Source: Acidovorax soli (GTDB taxonomy: Bacteria; Pseudomonadota; Gammaproteobacteria; Burkholderiales; Burkholderiaceae_C). From it: 64,000 nt of DNA. The stretch covers positions 248,001-312,000 of the forward strand of contig NZ_JACHLK010000007.1 in the NCBI RefSeq assembly GCF_014207955.1. Reading direction: 5' to 3'. Shown here piece after piece: positions 50,335 through 61,156 of the stretch; the first letter of the stretch is position 1; the number at the start of each line of letters is the position of its first letter. Position numbers and translations under genes: made by a program. Below the pieces are notes generated by a model. The model did no database searches, was not told where the DNA came from, and saw only the letters and a program-made list of their open reading frames with translations.

Positions 50335-51477
50335 ATGGTTTCCAGTGTGCTGCGGGATGCCCGCCGAATCGTCGTCAAGGTAGGCTCCAGCCTGGTCACC
50401 AACGAAGGCCGGGGCCTTGACGAGGCGGCCATCGGTGAATGGAGCCGGCAGCTGGCCGCGCTGGTGCGCGGCGAGGGCGGTGGCGCTCCGCGCGAGGTGG
50501 TCATGGTCTCCAGCGGCGCCATTGCCGAGGGCATGAAGCGCCTGGGCTGGACTTCCCGCCCCCATGAGGTGCATGAACTGCAGGCCGCCGCCGCCGTTGG
50601 CCAGATGGGCCTGGCCCAGATGTACGAGACCAAGCTGCGCGAGCAGGGCATGGGCAGCGCCCAGGTGCTGCTCACCCATGCCGACCTCGCCGACCGGGAG
50701 CGCTACCTGAATGCGCGCTCCACCCTGCTCACCCTGCTGCGCCTGGGGGTGGTGCCCGTGATCAACGAGAACGACACGGTGGTCAACGACGAAATCAAGT
50801 TCGGCGACAACGACACTTTGGGCGCGCTGGTGGCCAACCTGGTCGAGGCCGATGCCCTGGTCATCCTCACCGACCAGAAGGGCCTGTACACCGCCGACCC
50901 GCGCCGCGACCCGGCCGCGCAGTTCGTGCACGAGGCCCAGGCGGGCGACCTCGCATTGGAGGCCATGGCCGGCGGCGCCGGCTCCAGCATCGGCAAGGGC
51001 GGCATGATCACCAAGATCCTGGCGGCCAAGCGTGCAGCGGGCTCGGGCGCCTCCACCGTCATTGCCTGGGGGCGCGAGCAGGACGTGCTGGTGCGCCTGG
51101 TGAACGGAGAGGCCTTGGGAACCCTGCTGGTGGCGCAAACGCAGAAGAAACAGGCCCGCAAACAGTGGATGGCCGACCACCTGCAACTGCGCGGTGCGGT
51201 GCTGGTCGATGCCGGCGCCGCGGCCAAGGTGCGCGATGAAGGCAAGAGCCTGCTGCCGATTGGCATGACGGCCGTTGAGGGGGATTTCTCGCGCGGCGAC
51301 GTGATCGCCGTGCGTGACCTGGCCGGGGTGGAGATCGCCCGGGGTCTGGCCAATTATGCAAGTGCCGAGGCGCGCCTGCTGTGCCGCAAGTCTTCCTCGG
51401 AATTCGAGCGGCTGCTGGGCTATGTGGCCGAAGCCGAGATGGTGCACCGCGACAACATGGTGCTCACCACGGCGTGA
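50335..51477 (+). CDS. proB: ProB, glutamate 5-kinase
   Basis: ProB makes glutamyl 5-phosphate for proline synthesis. The 380-residue protein has an amino-acid kinase domain ([47 protein letters not shown]) and a C-terminal PUA domain (about 280-370). It follows obgE by 102 bases and is convergent with rppH. Confidence 0.96.
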   Translation: MVSSVLRDARRIVVKVGSSLVTNEGRGLDEAAIGEWSRQLAALVRGEGGGAPREVVMVSSGAIAEGMKRLGWTSRPHEVHELQAAAAVGQMGLAQMYETKLREQGMGSAQVLLTHADLADRERYLNARSTLLTLLRLGVVPVINENDTVVNDEIKFGDNDTLGALVANLVEADALVILTDQKGLYTADPRRDPAAQFVHEAQAGDLALEAMAGGAGSSIGKGGMITKILAAKRAAGSGASTVIAWGREQDVLVRLVNGEALGTLLVAQTQKKQARKQWMADHLQLRGAVLVDAGAAAKVRDEGKSLLPIGMTAVEGDFSRGDVIAVRDLAGVEIARGLANYASAEARLLCRKSSSEFERLLGYVAEAEMVHRDNMVLTTA

Positions 51478-51489
51478 TGAGGGATCTTG

Positions 51490-51527
51490 CCGGGGCAGCA
51501 CCTGGCTGCGGCAAGCACCTGCCCCGG
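51490..51527. other. Inverted repeat between convergent proB and rppH
   Basis: CCGGGGCAG (51490-51498) and CTGCCCCGG (51519-51527) pair over nine bases with a 20-base loop that can pair internally. No T-run follows on either strand, so it is at best a Rho-assisted or structural end signal. Confidence 0.35.
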
Positions 51528-51545
51528 GCGCCAGCCCGGCCGGGA

Positions 51546-52253
51546 CTACTTGGCCGGTGGCGGGCCGTCGTTCGTGCTGCTGGCGTCCAGAGGGGAGGGG
51601 GCCGGCAAGCCCTCCAATCCCATGGGCCGGCTGCCCTGCGGGTCGGGGTCGAAGCTTGCGCCCGGCGGCAACTCCATGCCGGGATTCACCAGCAGCGAAC
51701 CCGTGCGGAACATGGCGCTGCCCGCATGCTCCCCATCGCGCGTGCGCATGCCGCTGCGCAGGTAGCGGTTGCGCTGCTCGTTGCGGGGCAGGAAGCGCGC
51801 CAGCTCCGTGAGTGCCATTTCATAGACACCACGTTTGAATTCCACGACCACATCCAGCGGTACCCAGTAGTCGTTCCAGCGCCAGGCGTCGAACTCCGGG
51901 TGGTTGGTGGCACGCAGGTTCAGATCCCAGTCGTGCCCCAGCAGCTGCAGCAGATACCAGATTTGTTTCTGGCCCTTGTAATGTCCGCGCGCATCGCGGC
52001 GGATGTACCGGTCAGGCACCTCATAGCGCAACCAGTCCCGGGTACGGGCCACCAAGCGCACGTGGTTGGGGTGCAGGCCCACTTCTTCGTGCAGCTCCCT
52101 GAACATGGCCTGTTCCGGGGTTTCTCCCCGGTCGATGCCACCCTGTGGAAACTGCCAGCTGTGGGTGCGGATGCGTTTGCCCCAGAACACCTGGTTCTTC
52201 TGGTTGAGCAGGATGATGCCGACGTTCGGCCGAAAGCCGTCCCGGTCAAGCAT
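51546..52253 (-). CDS. rppH: RppH, RNA pyrophosphohydrolase (Nudix) with a C-terminal extension
   Basis: RppH removes pyrophosphate from mRNA 5' ends and triggers decay. Residues 1-160 match the family: [46 protein letters not shown] across the Nudix box, and [10 protein letters not shown]. At 235 residues it exceeds E. coli RppH (176) by a disordered Pro/Ser/Gly-rich tail (about 180-235). It is divergent from proS over 90 bases. Confidence 0.94.
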   Translation of the reverse strand: MLDRDGFRPNVGIILLNQKNQVFWGKRIRTHSWQFPQGGIDRGETPEQAMFRELHEEVGLHPNHVRLVARTRDWLRYEVPDRYIRRDARGHYKGQKQIWYLLQLLGHDWDLNLRATNHPEFDAWRWNDYWVPLDVVVEFKRGVYEMALTELARFLPRNEQRNRYLRSGMRTRDGEHAGSAMFRTGSLLVNPGMELPPGASFDPDPQGSRPMGLEGLPAPSPLDASSTNDGPPPAK

Positions 52254-52343
52254 AATCAAACCCCAAATTTTTAAACTGTGTCCATTATGCACGGCGCTTA
52301 GAGCGCAGCAAGTGGGCTGCACCTGAACGCCCTCCGCCCCAGC

Positions 52344-54086
52344 ATGAAAGCCTCCCAATTCTTCATTTCCACCCTCAAGGAAGCGCCTGCCGATGCCGAG
52401 GTGGTCAGCCACCAGCTGATGACGCGCGCCGGTCTGATCAAGAAGCTGGGCGCAGGTATCTACAACTACATGCCCATGGGGCTGCGTGTGGTGCGCAAGG
52501 TGGAAGCCATCGTGCGCGAGGAAATGAACCGCGCAGGTGCTGTGGAAGTCACCATGCCTGTGGTCCAGCCGGCCGAGCTGTGGCAGGAAACCGGCCGCTT
52601 CGAAAAAATGGGCCCTGAACTGCTGCGCATCCAGGATCGCCACGGCCGGGACTTCGTGATTCAGCCAACCAGCGAAGAAGTGATCACTGACATCGCGCGC
52701 CAGGAGCTGCGCAGCTACAAACAGTTGCCAAAAAACTTCTACCAGATCCAGACCAAGTTCCGCGACGAGCGCCGCCCGCGCTTCGGCCTCATGCGTGGCC
52801 GCGAGTTCACCATGAAGGACGCCTACAGCTTCGACCGCGACCAGACCGCCGCCAAGGCGAGCTACCAGGTCATGGCCCAGGCCTACCGCCGCATCTTCGA
52901 CCGCTTCGGCCTGACCTACCGTGCCGTGGCCGCCGACAGCGGCGCCATCGGCGGTGATCTGAGCGAGGAATTCCAGGTGATCGCCGCCACCGGCGAAGAC
53001 GCCATTGTCTACTGCCCCGGCAGCGACTACGCCGCCAACATGGAAAAGGCCGAGTCCCTGGCGCCTGCCGGCCCGCGCGGCGCTGCCACGCAGGCGCTGA
53101 CCAAGACGGCCACGCCCGGCAAGAGCACCTGTGCCGATGTGGCCGAACTGCTGTCCGTGCCCCTGAAGACCACCGTCAAGTCGCTGGTCCTGGCCACCGA
53201 CGAGACCAACGAGGCGGGCGAGACCGTCAAGACCCAGGTCTGGCTGGTGCTGCTGCGTGGCGACCATGACATGAATGAGATCAAGGTCGGCAAGGTACCG
53301 GGTCTGGCGGGCTTCCGCTTCGCCACCTTGGGGGAGATCGAAGAGCACTTCGGCTGCAAGCCGGGCTATCTGGGGCCCATCGGCCTGAAAAAGCCGCTCA
53401 AGATCGTGGCCGACCGCGAAGTGGCGCTCATGGCCGACTGGATCTGCGGTGCCAACGAAGCCGATTTCCACATCACCGGTGTCAACTGGGGCCGCGACCT
53501 GCCCGAGCCCGATGCCGTGGCCGACCTGCGCAATGTGGTCGCGGGCGATGCCTCGCCCGATGGCAAGGGGGAACTGGCGATCGAGCGCGGTATCGAAGTG
53601 GGCCATGTCTTCTACCTCGGTACCAAGTACAGCCGCGCCATGAATGCCACCTTCCTGGACGAGAACGGCAAGCCCCAGCCCCTGGAAATGGGTTGCTACG
53701 GTATCGGCATCACGCGCCTGCCAGCCGCAGCCATCGAGCAGAACCACGACGAGCGCGGCATCATCTGGCCCGACGCCATTGCCCCCTTCACCGTGGTGAT
53801 CTGCCCCATCGGCATGGACCGCAGCGAAGAGGTGAAGGCCGCAGCCGAAAAGCTTTACGCGGACTTCCTCGCCGCCGGCGTGGACGTGCTGCTCGACGAC
53901 CGTGGCGAGCGCCCCGGCGCGATGTTTGCCGACTGGGAACTGATCGGCGTGCCCCACCGCGTGGTGATCGGCGACCGTGGCCTCAAGGAAGGCCATGTCG
54001 AGTACCAGCACCGCCGCGACAGCGCCGCCACCAAGGTGGCGATCACCGAGATCCAGGCCCATGTGAAGGGCCGCATGGCGGTATGA
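52344..54086 (+). CDS. proS: ProS, prolyl-tRNA synthetase
   Basis: ProS charges tRNA-Pro. The 580-residue protein is the bacterial type with an editing (INS) domain between class II motifs 2 and 3: motif 2 [23 protein letters not shown] is broken here as [17 protein letters not shown] plus MKDAY, motif 3 is GIGITRL and the anticodon-binding domain is C-terminal. Its stop overlaps the transglycosylase start. Confidence 0.96.
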   Translation: MKASQFFISTLKEAPADAEVVSHQLMTRAGLIKKLGAGIYNYMPMGLRVVRKVEAIVREEMNRAGAVEVTMPVVQPAELWQETGRFEKMGPELLRIQDRHGRDFVIQPTSEEVITDIARQELRSYKQLPKNFYQIQTKFRDERRPRFGLMRGREFTMKDAYSFDRDQTAAKASYQVMAQAYRRIFDRFGLTYRAVAADSGAIGGDLSEEFQVIAATGEDAIVYCPGSDYAANMEKAESLAPAGPRGAATQALTKTATPGKSTCADVAELLSVPLKTTVKSLVLATDETNEAGETVKTQVWLVLLRGDHDMNEIKVGKVPGLAGFRFATLGEIEEHFGCKPGYLGPIGLKKPLKIVADREVALMADWICGANEADFHITGVNWGRDLPEPDAVADLRNVVAGDASPDGKGELAIERGIEVGHVFYLGTKYSRAMNATFLDENGKPQPLEMGCYGIGITRLPAAAIEQNHDERGIIWPDAIAPFTVVICPIGMDRSEEVKAAAEKLYADFLAAGVDVLLDDRGERPGAMFADWELIGVPHRVVIGDRGLKEGHVEYQHRRDSAATKVAITEIQAHVKGRMAV

Positions 54087-54763
54087 GCGGCGAGGGGGTG
54101 AGCACAGGGCAAGCGGGCGGGGGCCTGTCCAGGCGTTCCTGCCTGGTGGCCACGGCGTCGCTGGCGGGCCCTTCGGCCTGGCTGGCTGTGCCTGCGCTCG
54201 CCCATGCCGGCGGCCAGCTCGAAGAGCCGCTCATGGACTCGGTGCGCACTGCGCTGAGCTCGGCCATCGCCAACCAGGCACCGCCCGAGCCCGAATTCTT
54301 CACCACCGAGACGCGCCTGCACTATGTGCGCTGGCTCGCATCCATGAGCGACCGGCTGCGCCGGCGCAAGCCCGAGTGGCAGGTGCGCCGCGACTTCCTG
54401 CAGACCGTCTGGTACGAATCCAAGCGCGCGGGGCTCGACGTCTCCCTGGTGCTCGGCCTGATCCAGGTGGAAAGCGGCTTTCGCAAATTCGCCGTCTCCA
54501 GCGTGGGCGCGCGCGGCTACATGCAGGTCATGCCGTTCTGGACGCGTGTGATCGGCGATGGCGATGCCGGCAAGCTGTTCCACATGCAGACCAATCTGCG
54601 CTTTGGCTGCGTGATCCTGCGCCACTACCTCGAACGTGAGCGGGGCGACCTGTTCATGGCGCTCGGCCGCTACAACGGCAGCCGCGGGCGTTCGCCGTAC
54701 CCCGATGCGGTCTTCGGCGCCCAGCGCGCCTGGAACTACGTGGACCGGCCCGCCACGGGCTAG
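54083..54763 (+). CDS. Lytic transglycosylase (SLT domain) with a twin-arginine-like signal
   Basis: A 226-residue murein lytic transglycosylase. The SLT domain has the catalytic Glu in [20 protein letters not shown] followed by YMQVMPFW. The N-terminus [20 protein letters not shown] resembles a Tat signal (SRR followed by hydrophobics), with possible cleavage near LAHAGG. It is coupled to proS by an ATGA overlap. Tat export is inferred; the Sec pathway is possible. Confidence 0.88.
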   Translation: MSGEGVSTGQAGGGLSRRSCLVATASLAGPSAWLAVPALAHAGGQLEEPLMDSVRTALSSAIANQAPPEPEFFTTETRLHYVRWLASMSDRLRRRKPEWQVRRDFLQTVWYESKRAGLDVSLVLGLIQVESGFRKFAVSSVGARGYMQVMPFWTRVIGDGDAGKLFHMQTNLRFGCVILRHYLERERGDLFMALGRYNGSRGRSPYPDAVFGAQRAWNYVDRPATG

Positions 54764-54789
54764 CCAGGGCCTGACCGGCGGCGCCCACC

Positions 54790-56121
54790 CTAGACGATAG
54801 TGCCTGGGGTATTGGTGTTGTCTGGCGCCACAGACTGCGACAGCCGCGACACCATCACCTGGTCGATGCGGTAGCTGTCCACATCGAGCACCTCGAACTT
54901 GTAGCCACCCCAGCTCACGCTGTCGGTGCGGCGCGGGACGCGGCGCAGCATCACCATCAGAAAGCCTGCCAGGGTTTCGTACTCCTCGCCATGGGGCAAC
55001 TCGTCGAGCGACAGCGCACGCAGCACATCGCTGATGGGGGTCACGCCATCGATCAGCCACGAGTTCTCGTCGCGCCGCACGATCTGCTCTTCGTCCAGCG
55101 GCGAGACCAGGTCGCCCATCACCGTGCTCATCACGTCATTGAGGGTGACGACGCCCACCACCAGGCTGTACTCGTTGACGATGACCGCGAAGTCCTCGTG
55201 CACCTGGCGGAACTGCTCCAGCACCTCCGACAGCGTGAGCCGGTCCGGCACGATCAGCACCTTGCGCACCAGGCTGTCGTCGGCCAGCGAGATCGGCTGG
55301 TTGTTGAGCACGCGCTGGAACAGGTCCTTGGCGTCCACGTACCCCACCACATGGTCGATGTCGCCCTCGCAGACCGGGTAGGTGGAAAACGGCTCGGCGG
55401 CGATGCGCAGGCGGATCACCGAATCGGGCTCGTCGCGCAGGAAATAGGCGATCCGGTCGCGTGGCGACATGGCGCTGGACACCGTGCGCGTGTCCAGCTC
55501 GAACACGTTGGTGATGACCTGCTGCTCGCGTGCCGCGAGCACGCCCGCGCGTGCACCGGCCTCCATCATGGCGAGGATGTCGTCCGAGGTGATGCGGTCG
55601 TCGCGCAGCGACGACAGGCCCAGCACGCGGAACAGTGCATCCGCGCCCCGGCTGTAGAACCACACCACGGGGCGTAGCAGGGCCATGCACCAAGCCATGG
55701 GCTTGGCCAGGCGCACCACCAGCCGCTCGGGTTCGGCCATGCCCAGGCGCTTGGGAAACAGGTCGGCGAACAGGATGAACAGCGAGGTGATCACCAGGAA
55801 CGAGGCCAGAAAGCCCACGCGCTGTGCGTTGTCCTCGGTCAGCCACCAGCCGAACAGGGTGCTGAAGTGCGGGCTCAGTGCCCCTTCGCCCACGATGCCG
55901 CCCAGGATGGCCACGGCGTTCTGCCCCACCTGCACCACCGTGAAGTAGTCGCCCGGCTGCTCCTGCATGCGCATCACGCGGTCCGCGCGTGCATCGCCTT
56001 CGTCGGCCATCTGGCGCAGCCGCAGGCGGCGCGCAGCGGCCAGCGAGATCTCGGCCATGGAGAAGAAGGCGCTGGCTGCGATCAGCAGACCGATGACGAA
56101 CAGGCTTTGGGACAGGCTCAT
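54790..56121 (-). CDS. HlyC/CorC (CNNM) family membrane protein
   Basis: A 443-residue protein with a DUF21/CNNM membrane domain (about 1-200, three or four helices), two CBS domains (about 215-335; SPRDRIAYFLRDEPDSVI, NEYSLVVGVVTLNDVMS) and a C-terminal CorC_HlyC domain (about 350-430). Family members are linked to Mg2+/Co2+ efflux or tolerance. The name HlyC/CorC does not imply haemolysis. It is convergent with the transglycosylase gene. Confidence 0.92.
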   Translation of the reverse strand: MSLSQSLFVIGLLIAASAFFSMAEISLAAARRLRLRQMADEGDARADRVMRMQEQPGDYFTVVQVGQNAVAILGGIVGEGALSPHFSTLFGWWLTEDNAQRVGFLASFLVITSLFILFADLFPKRLGMAEPERLVVRLAKPMAWCMALLRPVVWFYSRGADALFRVLGLSSLRDDRITSDDILAMMEAGARAGVLAAREQQVITNVFELDTRTVSSAMSPRDRIAYFLRDEPDSVIRLRIAAEPFSTYPVCEGDIDHVVGYVDAKDLFQRVLNNQPISLADDSLVRKVLIVPDRLTLSEVLEQFRQVHEDFAVIVNEYSLVVGVVTLNDVMSTVMGDLVSPLDEEQIVRRDENSWLIDGVTPISDVLRALSLDELPHGEEYETLAGFLMVMLRRVPRRTDSVSWGGYKFEVLDVDSYRIDQVMVSRLSQSVAPDNTNTPGTIV

Positions 56122-56190
56122 GGGTGGCAGGCCCGCCGTCAGGGGCGGGGCTGTCCAAGTGTAGCTGCCCGTTTCCGGGCGTGGCGGTCC

Positions 56191-57198
56191 CTACTGCACG
56201 AAGCCGATACGACCGCGCCCTGTGGCCGCCTTGGGCAGGTCGGCCACCTCCACCGTGGAGCGCCGATCGAGTCGGGCGTTGCCGAAGCCCGTCATCAGCG
56301 CGCGGCGCATCTCGCGCGGCGGCATGGTCGCCAGCAGGTCCAGCACATCGCCCTGGGGCTCGGGGTCGAGCAGGCGGCCCCAGTCATGGCCGGTGCGGAT
56401 GCCCTGGTACAGGTTGCGCGCAATGGTGCGCGCCTGGGCCAGCGTGGGGGCCTCCACTTCGAACACATTCATGCGGTTCAGGATGGGATCGGGGATGCCC
56501 CGGCTGTCGTTGGCCGTGGTGATCCAGATGACCTGGCTCGCGTCGATGGCCACCTCGGCGAACTCATCGGTGAAGCTTTGCGCCGTGTCGTGCTCGAGCA
56601 GGCTGTACAGCGCGCCCAGCGGGTCGTACTGGGCATCTGACGCAGCCTTGTCGATCTCGTCCACCACGATCACCGGGTTGGCATATTCGCCTTCCACCAG
56701 CGCCTCGAACACCTTGCCCGGCCGTGCGCCCTTCCACTGTGCAGACGAGCCCGACAACAACCAGCCCGCCGTCATGGAACTCATGGGCAAGAGGTTCATG
56801 CCCGTGCCCAGCAGGTCGGCCAACTGGCGGGCAAAGTGCGTCTTGCCAATGCCTGGCGGCCCCAGCAGCAGCATGGGGGTCACCTCCAGTCCGTCGGCGC
56901 TGTCCTGCGCCAGGGCCACATGGCGCTTCACGTCGTCCAGAACGTCGGTGAAGTTGGGCAACTGTTCGTAGAGGCTGGCCATGTCGGGCACACCCGAAGG
57001 CTTGACCTGGAAGCGCTCCGGCCCGCGTTCGAGCATGCGCTCGTAGACGGTGCGCAGGGTTTCGTACTCGCGCTGGTTTCCCGACTCCTGCAGCCGTGCG
57101 AGCTTGCGCTCCACATCGCCGGGGTGGAACACATTGCGCATCTGGGCCACCGGCAGGCGCAGGGCAGGGGCTTGGGGAACAAGGCTATGGCCGGTCAT
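56191..57198 (-). CDS. Stand-alone AAA+ ATPase (Lon-like ATPase domain)
   Basis: A 335-residue AAA+ ATPase with Walker A GPPGIGKT (113-120), Walker B VIVVDEIDKA (175-184), a sensor 1 region WITTANDSRGIP and an Arg-rich C-terminal lid (PPREMRRALMTGF). The core resembles the Lon ATPase module, but there is no protease domain or Lon N-terminal domain. Residues 1-70 form a short helical lead. Function is unknown. It lies between the CorC-like and grxD genes, all on the minus strand. Confidence 0.85.
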   Translation of the reverse strand: MTGHSLVPQAPALRLPVAQMRNVFHPGDVERKLARLQESGNQREYETLRTVYERMLERGPERFQVKPSGVPDMASLYEQLPNFTDVLDDVKRHVALAQDSADGLEVTPMLLLGPPGIGKTHFARQLADLLGTGMNLLPMSSMTAGWLLSGSSAQWKGARPGKVFEALVEGEYANPVIVVDEIDKAASDAQYDPLGALYSLLEHDTAQSFTDEFAEVAIDASQVIWITTANDSRGIPDPILNRMNVFEVEAPTLAQARTIARNLYQGIRTGHDWGRLLDPEPQGDVLDLLATMPPREMRRALMTGFGNARLDRRSTVEVADLPKAATGRGRIGFVQ

Positions 57199-57301
57199 CG
57201 CGTGCTCCTGGTGAGTTGCAAAAGCGTCACATCACGCAACCATTCAAGCACACAACATGCCCGTCCTAACGCAGGACAAGCCCTGACAACCTGCCGTGTT
57301 G

Positions 57302-57330
57302 CCAGAAAGCAAAAGCCGCCCGAAGGCGGC
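57302..57330 (-). terminator. Intrinsic terminator after grxD (UUCG loop)
   Basis: On the minus strand GCCGCC-TTCG-GGCGGC (57330 to 57315) is followed by TTTTGCTTT. The stable UUCG tetraloop and T-rich tail are a textbook intrinsic terminator, placed 23 bases after the grxD stop. Confidence 0.88.
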
Positions 57331-57352
57331 CTGGTGCAGAGCGAAGAATCGC

Positions 57353-57676
57353 TTACTCGCCGGTGCCGAGCACCTGCTTGAGTTCACCCGATTCGTACAT
57401 CTCCATCATGATGTCCGAGCCGCCGATGAACTCGCCCTTCACATACAGCTGCGGAATGGTGGGCCACTGGCTGTACTCCTTGATGCCCTGGCGGATCTCG
57501 TCGTCTTCGAGCACGTTCACCGTGACCACGGACTTGGGGTCCACGCCGCTGGCCTTGAGGATCTGGATCGCGCGGCCCGAGAAACCGCACATGGGGAAGC
57601 TCGCGCTGCCCTTCATGAACAGCAGGATGTCGCTGGATTTCACGAGGGCGTCGATGCGTTGTTGGGTGTCGCTCAT
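57353..57676 (-). CDS. grxD: GrxD, monothiol glutaredoxin (CGFS type)
   Basis: A 107-residue monothiol glutaredoxin with the single active Cys30 in FPMCGFSGRAIQ and the glutathione-binding segment WPTIPQLYVKGEFIGGSDIMMEM. CGFS glutaredoxins bind 2Fe-2S clusters and pair with BolA proteins; one BolA/IbaG homologue is encoded at 4.6 kb. prmC is just upstream on the same strand. Confidence 0.95.
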   Translation of the reverse strand: MSDTQQRIDALVKSSDILLFMKGSASFPMCGFSGRAIQILKASGVDPKSVVTVNVLEDDEIRQGIKEYSQWPTIPQLYVKGEFIGGSDIMMEMYESGELKQVLGTGE

Positions 57677-57728
57677 GGGAATACTCCTTGAAAAGGCTGG
57701 CAGGCCTTGCCAGCCTGCAATAGCGCGA

Positions 57729-58583
57729 TTATTTCACTGTCGGCCATTGTCCGCCCGAGCAGCGTGCGATGCCTGCCAGGTCCATGCGGCTTTGCACCTG
57801 GTCGAAACCCCGCTCGCGCAGCAGCGCGCACACGGCATCGGCCTGGTCGTGGCCGTGCTCCAGCAGCAGCCAGCCGCCAGGCAGCAGGTGGTCCGGCGAT
57901 TGCACCACGATGGTGCGTATGTCGTCCAGCCCGTCAGCGCCACTGGCCAGGGCCGAGAGCGGTTCGTGGATGAGTGCCGCCAGGTGCGGATCGGCCGCGG
58001 GGATGTACGGGGGGTTGGTGACGATGGCATCGAAATGCCCATCCACGCCACTCAGCCAGTTGGCCTGTGCAAACCGCACCGGCAGGGCCAGGCGTTCGGC
58101 GTTGGCGCGCGCCACAGCCAGGGCATCGGCGCTGGCATCCACGGCCAGCACCTGGGCGGCGGGGCATTGGTGCTGCAGGGCCAGTGCGATGGCGCCGCTG
58201 CCCGTTCCAAGGTCTACCACCCGGGGGGCGGGCAGGGAGGCCAGGAGGACCAGCGCCCAGTCCACCAGGGTCTCGGTATCGGGGCGCGGGTCGAGCACGC
58301 GCGCGTCCACCGACAGGGGCAGGCCATAGAACTCCTTGGTGCCCGTGAGGTAGGCCACCGGCTCGCCTGCCGCGCGGCGCAGGCACAGGGCTTCAAAGCG
58401 GTCTGCGGCTTCGGTGGGCAGTGCATCCGTGTCATGCGCCAGCAGCCATGCGCGGTCGGTGGAGGCTCGGCCAACGGCATGCAGCAGCAGCAGTTGCGCG
58501 TCGATGCGCGCCAGGCCCAGCGTGCGGGCCTGGCCCAAGGCATCGGCCACGGTGGCGGGTGGGTTGGCGGTGGTGTCGTCCAT
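57729..58583 (-). CDS. prmC: PrmC, release factor glutamine methyltransferase
   Basis: PrmC methylates the Gln in the GGQ motif of release factors. The 284-residue protein has a helical N-terminal domain, SAM motif DLGTGSG (124-130) and catalytic NPPY (190-193). It is 25 bases downstream of prfA, its substrate gene, on the same strand. Confidence 0.95.
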   Translation of the reverse strand: MDDTTANPPATVADALGQARTLGLARIDAQLLLLHAVGRASTDRAWLLAHDTDALPTEAADRFEALCLRRAAGEPVAYLTGTKEFYGLPLSVDARVLDPRPDTETLVDWALVLLASLPAPRVVDLGTGSGAIALALQHQCPAAQVLAVDASADALAVARANAERLALPVRFAQANWLSGVDGHFDAIVTNPPYIPAADPHLAALIHEPLSALASGADGLDDIRTIVVQSPDHLLPGGWLLLEHGHDQADAVCALLRERGFDQVQSRMDLAGIARCSGGQWPTVK

Positions 58584-58608
58584 GGATGGGGTGGGGCGCT
58601 GCACGGGG

Positions 58609-59697
58609 TCAGACCGCCGCGCTGGTCTCCAGTTCCGCAAGCTGTTCGGCCTCGCGTGCATGGGCCATGGCCTGCAGCACGTCGGCCAAGTCCCCTTCCA
58701 TCACCTGGAGCAGCTTGTACAGCGTGAGGTTGATGCGGTGGTCCGTGAGCCGCCCCTGCGGGAAGTTGTAGGTGCGGATGCGGTCGCTGCGGTCGCCGCT
58801 GCCGATCAAGCCCTTGCGCAATGCGGCCTCCTTGGCGGCGCGCTCGCTGCGCTCCTTTTCCTGGATGCGCGCCTGCAGCACCTGCAGGGCCTTGGCCTTG
58901 TTGCTGTGCTGGCTGCGGCCGTCCTGGCATTCGGCCACGATGCCCGTGGGCAAGTGCACCACGCGCACGGCCGAGTCGGTCTTGTTGATGTGCTGGCCGC
59001 CCGCGCCGCTGGCGCGGAAGGTGTCGATGCGCAGGTCTGCCGGGTTGAGCTTGATGGCCTCGGTCTCGTCGGGCTCGGGCATCACGGCCACCGTGCATGC
59101 GCTGGTGTGGATGCGGCCCTGCGTCTCGGTGGCGGGCACGCGCTGCACGCGGTGGCCGCCCGACTCGAACTTGAGGGCGCCATACACGTTGTCACCCTCG
59201 ATGCGCAGCACGATTTCCTTGTAGCCCCCGAGTTCGGCCGCGTTCTCGCTCACCACCTCGACCTTCCATCCGACGTTGGCTGCGTAGCGCGAGTACATGC
59301 GCGTGAGGTCGCCCGCGAACAGGGCCGACTCGTCGCCCCCGGTACCGGCGCGGATTTCCAGAAAGGCATTGCGCGCATCGTCCGGGTCCTTGGGCAGCAG
59401 CAGGCGCTGCAGTTCGTCTTCCAGCGCCACGAGCTCGGCCTCGGCGCTGGTGATCTCCTCCTGCGCCATCTCGGCCATGTCGGGGTCGGCCAGCATCTCG
59501 CGGGCGCCGGCCAGGTCGGCTTTGCGCTGCTGGTAGCGGGCATAGCGTCCCGCCACCTGGGTCACCTCGGCATGTTCGCGCGAGATCAGGCGGTACTGCG
59601 CCATGTCGCCCATGATGTCCTCGCGCGAGAGCAGGAAATCGAGTTCGCCCAGGCGCTGGGCATAGCGCTCCAGCTGGTTTCGGAGAAAGGTCTTCAT
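58609..59697 (-). CDS. prfA: PrfA, peptide chain release factor 1
   Basis: RF1 ends translation at UAA and UAG. The 362-residue protein has the GGQ motif in [17 protein letters not shown] (about 233-235) and the PAT-type anticodon region ([18 protein letters not shown] precedes it). It lies between hemA and prmC, the common hemA-prfA-prmC order. Confidence 0.97.
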   Translation of the reverse strand: MKTFLRNQLERYAQRLGELDFLLSREDIMGDMAQYRLISREHAEVTQVAGRYARYQQRKADLAGAREMLADPDMAEMAQEEITSAEAELVALEDELQRLLLPKDPDDARNAFLEIRAGTGGDESALFAGDLTRMYSRYAANVGWKVEVVSENAAELGGYKEIVLRIEGDNVYGALKFESGGHRVQRVPATETQGRIHTSACTVAVMPEPDETEAIKLNPADLRIDTFRASGAGGQHINKTDSAVRVVHLPTGIVAECQDGRSQHSNKAKALQVLQARIQEKERSERAAKEAALRKGLIGSGDRSDRIRTYNFPQGRLTDHRINLTLYKLLQVMEGDLADVLQAMAHAREAEQLAELETSAAV

Positions 59698-59783
59698 GCG
59701 GTGAAAGAGAGGGAGAGGGCTGCACGGTCGCAGCGGGCGCTGTCCTCGGGCGGGCAGCGGGCCTGGCGGGGCGGCGATCGCCG

Positions 59784-61085
59784 CTACAGGCCGCTGTTCT
59801 TGCTTTGCGAGCGCAGGAACAGGCGCGAGACGGTCTGTGCCGTCTGGGCGCGCATCTCGGCGTCACCGGCGTGCAGCTCGGCCATGGTGCCGTGCAGCAT
59901 TTTCTGCGTGATGCCGCGCGACAGGGCTTCGAGTACGGCGTCGAGGTCTTCGCCCCGGGCCAGCAGCTTCTTGGCGCGCGCGATCTCGGCGGCGCGCCAG
60001 CTGTCGGTCTGGGCGTTGAGCTGCTGGATCAGGGGCACCACGCCGCCCTCGGGGTGACGCTGGTCCATCCAATGCATGAAGCTCTGCACGCCCGCGTCGA
60101 TGATGGCCTCGGCCTGTGCCACGGCGGCCTGGCGGTTGGCCTGGGCGGTCTGCACCACGCTGGCCAGGTCGTCCACGGTGTACAGGTAGACGTCGCCCAG
60201 GGCCTTGACCTCGGGCTCGATGTCGCGTGGCACGGCCAGGTCCACCATGAACATGGGGCGGTGGCGGCGCTTCTTGAGCGCGCGCTCCACGGCGCCCAGG
60301 CCGATGATGGGCAGGCTGCTGGCCGTGCAGCTGATCACGGCGTCGAACTCATGCAGGCGCTCGGGCAGGTCGGCCAGGCGCATCACCTCGCCGCCGAAGC
60401 GCGTGGCGAGCTTCTCGCCGCGCTCCAGGGTGCGGTTGGCGATGGCGATGGACTTGGGGTTGCGGGCCGCGAAGTGCGTGGCAGCCAGCTCGATCATCTC
60501 GCCCGCGCCCACGAAGAGCACACGGATCTTGGACAGGTCTTCGAACAACTGGCTGGCCAGGCGCACGGCTGCGGCCGCCATGCTGATGCTGTGCGCCCCG
60601 ATCTCGGTGGAGGTGCGTACCTCCTTGGCCACGGCAAAGCTGCGCTGGAACAGCTGGTTCAGGGTGGTACCCAGGGCACCAGCCGTTTCGGCAGCGCGCA
60701 CGGCATCCTTCATCTGGCCCAGGATCTGGGCTTCGCCCAGCACCATGGAATCGAGCCCGCTGGCCACGCGGAAGGCATGGCGGGCCACCAGGCTGTCTTC
60801 GAGGGTGTAGGAATGCGAGCGCAGCAGCGCCGGGCTCACGCCGCCGCTCTGGGCCAGCCAGCCCAGTGTGTGGTCCATGGCAGCCTGCTCGCCCGCGCAG
60901 TAGATTTCGGTGCGGTTGCAGGTGGAGATGATGGCGGTCTCCACGCTGGGGTGGCGGCTTTGCTGGCCCAGCGACTGGCGCAGGCCCTGCAGCGTGGGGG
61001 CAATCTGGTCGAGCGCGAACGCGAACCGGCCGCGCAGATCGAGGGGCGCGGTGGTGTGGTTGATGCCGAGGGCCCAGACTGCCAT
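59784..61085 (-). CDS. hemA: HemA, glutamyl-tRNA reductase
   Basis: HemA starts the C5 route to heme by reducing glutamyl-tRNA to glutamate semialdehyde. The 433-residue protein has the catalytic Cys56 in [11 protein letters not shown], the [13 protein letters not shown] stretch and a NADPH domain ([17 protein letters not shown]). The ATG at 61085 gives [10 protein letters not shown]; upstream in-frame starts are untypical. It is divergent from a small membrane protein gene. Confidence 0.96.
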   Translation of the reverse strand: MAVWALGINHTTAPLDLRGRFAFALDQIAPTLQGLRQSLGQQSRHPSVETAIISTCNRTEIYCAGEQAAMDHTLGWLAQSGGVSPALLRSHSYTLEDSLVARHAFRVASGLDSMVLGEAQILGQMKDAVRAAETAGALGTTLNQLFQRSFAVAKEVRTSTEIGAHSISMAAAAVRLASQLFEDLSKIRVLFVGAGEMIELAATHFAARNPKSIAIANRTLERGEKLATRFGGEVMRLADLPERLHEFDAVISCTASSLPIIGLGAVERALKKRRHRPMFMVDLAVPRDIEPEVKALGDVYLYTVDDLASVVQTAQANRQAAVAQAEAIIDAGVQSFMHWMDQRHPEGGVVPLIQQLNAQTDSWRAAEIARAKKLLARGEDLDAVLEALSRGITQKMLHGTMAELHAGDAEMRAQTAQTVSRLFLRSQSKNSGL

Positions 61086-61156
61086 GCCCCAATTATAAAA
61101 TTGTTGGAACATCCCGGTACAACTGGCTGGGATAGCCTTGATCTGGGTCAATTCCT

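Noticed and set aside
51546..54062. 838-codon minus-strand frame ending in RppH
   Set aside because: Only the last 235 codons (start at 52253) are RppH; the rest is the reverse of proS.
54790..56121. Haemolysin, as suggested by the HlyC/CorC family name
   Set aside because: Domain order (DUF21, CBS pair, CorC_HlyC) indicates a metal-transport-type membrane protein, not a toxin.
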